A DNA stretch of 64,000 nt from Pseudomonadota bacterium (GTDB taxonomy: Bacteria > Pseudomonadota > Gammaproteobacteria > Steroidobacterales > Steroidobacteraceae). The notes below the pieces were generated by a model. That model had not been told where the DNA came from. It ran no database searches and was given only the letters and a program-made list of their open reading frames with translations. Made by a program: the position numbers and the translations under genes. Positions within the stretch are counted from its first letter, which is position 1, and each line of letters starts with the position of its first letter. Below are positions 62,110-64,000 of this stretch, one piece after another. The stretch is from positions 92,599 through 156,598 of the forward strand of contig JAEWLQ010000059.1 in NCBI GenBank assembly GCA_023457495.1, in the 5' to 3' direction.

Positions 62110-62475
62110 AAGAGTCGGCCTGTAAGCCGGGTTCTGTCGAGGACGATCATTCCTCTGGAATCGCCGTCACCGGCGACCTCAAGCGGCCTACCCGGAAGCA
62201 CGGGGGGACACCCGCTGCCACTTGCGTGGCGACTTCCCTATTTGGCCTTGCTCCAGGTGGGGTTTGCCGTGCCGCGAAGTGTTGCCACCCGCGCGGTGCG
62301 CTCTTACCGCACCGTTTCACCCTTGCCAGCTTCATTGCTGAAGCTTCGGCGGTTTGCTTTCTGTTGCACTTTCCGTCGGCTCACGCCGCCCAGGCGTTAC
62401 CTGGCACCTCGTCCGCAGGAGCCCGGACTTTCCTCCACATTTCGCGAGAAATGCAGCGACCGTCCGGCCGACTCC
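62110..62475 (-). ncRNA. rnpB: RNase P RNA (type A)
   Basis: Catalytic RNA that trims tRNA 5' ends. On the leftward strand the universally conserved blocks are present in order: GGAGGAAAGTCCGGGCTCC, GGTGCCAGGTAACGCCTGG, AGTGCAACAGAAAGCAAACC, AAGGGTGAAACGGTGCGGTA, GGAGCAAGGCCAAATAGGG and CGACAGAACCCGGCTTACAG. The ends pair as helix P1 (GAGTCGGCC at the 5' end with GGCCGACTC at the 3' end), which fixes the boundaries to within a few bases; a T5 run follows and may terminate it. Position between rsmI and mraZ is standard. Confidence 0.97.
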
Positions 62476-62481
62476 GCGCGC

Positions 62482-62510
62482 ACCATAGCGGCATGGGATC
62501 GCAGGCACAA
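62482..62510 (-). promoter_or_regulatory. Promoter of rnpB
   Basis: TTGTGC (62510-62505), 17-bp spacer, TATGGT (62487-62482), about seven bases before the mature 5' end. Confidence 0.7.
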
Positions 62511-62524
62511 GTTGGCGCGGGAGC

Positions 62525-63385
62525 TCACTCCGGCGGGCTTTTCGCGAGCGCCAGCGCGCGCGCGTACGCCTCGTTGCGCTTCGTGCCGGTGAGTTTCGCG
62601 GCCACCGCGGCCGCCTTGCTCGGCGCGAGCTCGGTCAGCAGCGCGCGCAGGGTTTCATCGAGGGTGATGCGCGCGCCCTCTTCGGCGGGCAGGGCCCGGG
62701 CGCCCTCCACCACCACCGTGATCTCGCCGCGCGTGAAGTTCGCATCGCTGCGTGCGAGTTCCGCGAGCTCGGCCAACGAGCCGCGGTACACCGTCTCGAA
62801 GACTTTCGTGAGCTCGCGCGCCACTGCCGCGCGGCGCGCGGCGCCGAAGGCCGCGCTCATGTCATCGAGCGATTCGGCGATTCGATGCGGCGCTTCGAAG
62901 AAAACTTGCGTGCGCGTTTCGGCCGCGAGTTCCGCGAGCCGAGCACGCCTTTCGGCGAGCCGCGCCGGCAGGAATCCCTCGAATGAAAACCTCTCGGTGG
63001 GCAGGCCCGCGATACTGAGCGCGGCGGTGATGGCCGACGGGCCGGGCACCGCGACCACGCTCATGCCCTCCTGCGCGACGCGTCGCACGAGCGCGAAGCC
63101 CGGGTCCGAGAGCAGCGGCGTGCCCGCGTCGCTCACCAGCGCGATGCGCGCACCGCCCCGCAATTTTCCGAGCAATTCGTCGATACGCTCGACTTCATTG
63201 TGTTCATGCAGCGACACCAGCGGGCGCGAAAGGCCGAGCGTGGTCAGCAATTGCCCCGTCCTGCGCGTGTCTTCGGCCGCGACCAGTTCCGCCGCCGCCA
63301 GTTCATCGCGTGCGCGCGGCGACAGATCGCCGAGATTGCCGATGGGCGTCGAGATCACCGCGAGACGCCCCTTGGTTTCAGCCAC
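62525..63385 (-). CDS. rsmI: 16S rRNA 2'-O-methyltransferase RsmI
   Basis: 286-residue tetrapyrrole-methylase-fold enzyme modifying C1402 ribose, the same nucleotide RsmH methylates. Motifs include VISTPIGNLGDLSPRA, AEDTRRTGQLL, LVSDAGTPLLSDPG and VVAVPGPSAITAALS. GTG 63385 is chosen for the GGAGAA site a few bases upstream; the longer frame overlaps divergent lpoA. Confidence 0.96.
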   Translation of the reverse strand: MAETKGRLAVISTPIGNLGDLSPRARDELAAAELVAAEDTRRTGQLLTTLGLSRPLVSLHEHNEVERIDELLGKLRGGARIALVSDAGTPLLSDPGFALVRRVAQEGMSVVAVPGPSAITAALSIAGLPTERFSFEGFLPARLAERRARLAELAAETRTQVFFEAPHRIAESLDDMSAAFGAARRAAVARELTKVFETVYRGSLAELAELARSDANFTRGEITVVVEGARALPAEEGARITLDETLRALLTELAPSKAAAVAAKLTGTKRNEAYARALALAKSPPE

Positions 63386-63436
63386 TATACTTCTCCACCG
63401 CCATGGACAGCGGCCAATGCGAAGGCTAAGCGACGC

Positions 63437-64000
63437 ATGAATTCCGTGAAAGCACTGAACAAGATACTGACCTTTTCCGTCGTGATCGCGACGGCGCTGC
63501 TGCTGTCCGCGTGTCCAACTACCCCGCGGCGCGGCGGACCCCCGAGCGTCGATCGCGCCGAAGCGATGGTACGCGCCGGCGACCAGGCGGGCGCGGCCGC
63601 CGTGTATGAAAGGCTCGGCACCGAAACGACCGGCAGCGACCGCGCGGAATTCCTGCTGCGAGCCGCGCGCGCCTGGCTCGCCGCGGGCCGCGTGGCAGAT
63701 GCGGATCGGGTGCTCGCGACCATCCCGGCGGACCTCACCCAGCAACAATCTCTCGAGAAGAACCTGCTGCGCATCCAGTCATCCCTGGCACAGGGCCGAG
63801 GGGATGAGGCCTGGCGCGAGATCAGCGCCATGCAGACGCCGACGGCCCCGGCCGCCGCGGCGCGCTACTACGAAACCCGCCAACAGGTCGCCATCGCCAC
63901 GGGCCATCTCGTCGACGGCATCCGCTCGCAACTCGCGCGCGAACGCTTCATCGCGCCCGGCGAGGCGCGCGCGGCGCGCACGGAACTGCTGGCGCAACTG
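63437..64000 (+). CDS. lpoA: Penicillin-binding protein activator LpoA, 3' end beyond window
   Basis: First 188 codons of a lipoprotein. The signal ends in LLLSAC (Cys26), then a Pro/Arg linker and a TPR-like helical domain (AEAMVRAGDQAGAAAVYERLG and following helices). LpoA reaches through the peptidoglycan from the outer membrane to stimulate PBP1A. The divergent rsmI neighbour, 51 bp away, is the usual gammaproteobacterial pairing. The C-terminal LppC/YraM domain is outside the window. Confidence 0.9.
   Translation, partial: MNSVKALNKILTFSVVIATALLLSACPTTPRRGGPPSVDRAEAMVRAGDQAGAAAVYERLGTETTGSDRAEFLLRAARAWLAAGRVADADRVLATIPADLTQQQSLEKNLLRIQSSLAQGRGDEAWREISAMQTPTAPAAAARYYETRQQVAIATGHLVDGIRSQLARERFIAPGEARAARTELLAQL

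Overview
The window is high-G+C (roughly two-thirds G+C by eye) chromosomal DNA from a free-living gammaproteobacterium. The pilSR-pilA-pilBCD-coaE-zapD block, the secA/M23/dciA/lpxC block and a complete mraZ-to-lpxC division and cell-wall cluster followed upstream by rnpB, rsmI and lpoA all point there. The gene order fits the Xanthomonadales/Steroidobacteraceae neighbourhood. That family-level placement is inference from synteny and protein character, not from a search.

Layout. 1-6507: partial aspS, a divergent dsbA-like gene, a 1-kb non-coding inverted-repeat element, then a fmdB / class III aminotransferase / glutamine-synthetase-like operon. 6579-15343: clpB with a sigma32-type promoter, a DUF2628-pilin fusion gene, a ZIP metal transporter, a DUF4386 gene divergent from its likely TetR regulator with two operator-like sites, pgeF-rluD and divergent bamD. 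15344-16106: a second member of the inverted-repeat family. 16107-20035: nadE, sucD (with a lysine-rich tail) and sucC. 20144-29514: type IV pilus genes pilS, pilR, pilA (sigma54 promoter), pilB, pilC and pilD, then coaE and zapD. 29613-35008: DUF6159 membrane protein and two divergent S9 peptidases. 35148-40395: a small conserved protein, a MutT-like Nudix enzyme, secA, an M23 peptidase and dciA. 40397-42667: a GMC oxidoreductase with its small subunit. 42778-61703: lpxC, ftsZ, ftsA, ftsQ, ddl, murB, murC, murG, ftsW, murD, mraY, murF, murE, ftsI, ftsL, rsmH and mraZ, all leftward and mostly joined by ATGA/GTGA overlaps. 61704-64000: mraZ promoter and MraZ boxes, a possible small RNA with a perfect 50-bp palindrome, rnpB, rsmI and partial lpoA.

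How it works together. The right-hand third makes and polymerises peptidoglycan precursors (murB-G, ddl, mraY), places and drives the septum (ftsZ, ftsA, ftsQ, ftsL, ftsW, ftsI, zapD), commits lipid A (lpxC) and supplies secretion and helicase loading (secA, dciA). lpoA and bamD serve the outer envelope. The pil block forms a regulated pilus unit: PilS/PilR act on a textbook -24/-12 promoter at pilA, and PilB/C/D assemble and process the pilin.

Less ordinary items are: (i) a membrane protein carrying a pilin domain nearly identical to PilA in its helix but without a prepilin cleavage site; (ii) two large non-coding elements built from about 200-225-bp inverted arms, both between convergent genes; (iii) a 42-bp repeat family, one copy of which contains the apparent mutT start codon; (iv) a near-leaderless heat-shock clpB; (v) a SucD with a histone-H1-like tail; (vi) structured intergenic sequence upstream of lpxC; (vii) a perfect 50-bp palindrome behind a GGA-rich stretch next to rnpB; (viii) strong over-use of the heptamer CTATCTA across many genes. 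No tRNA genes, CRISPR array, prophage or intact insertion sequence was seen.
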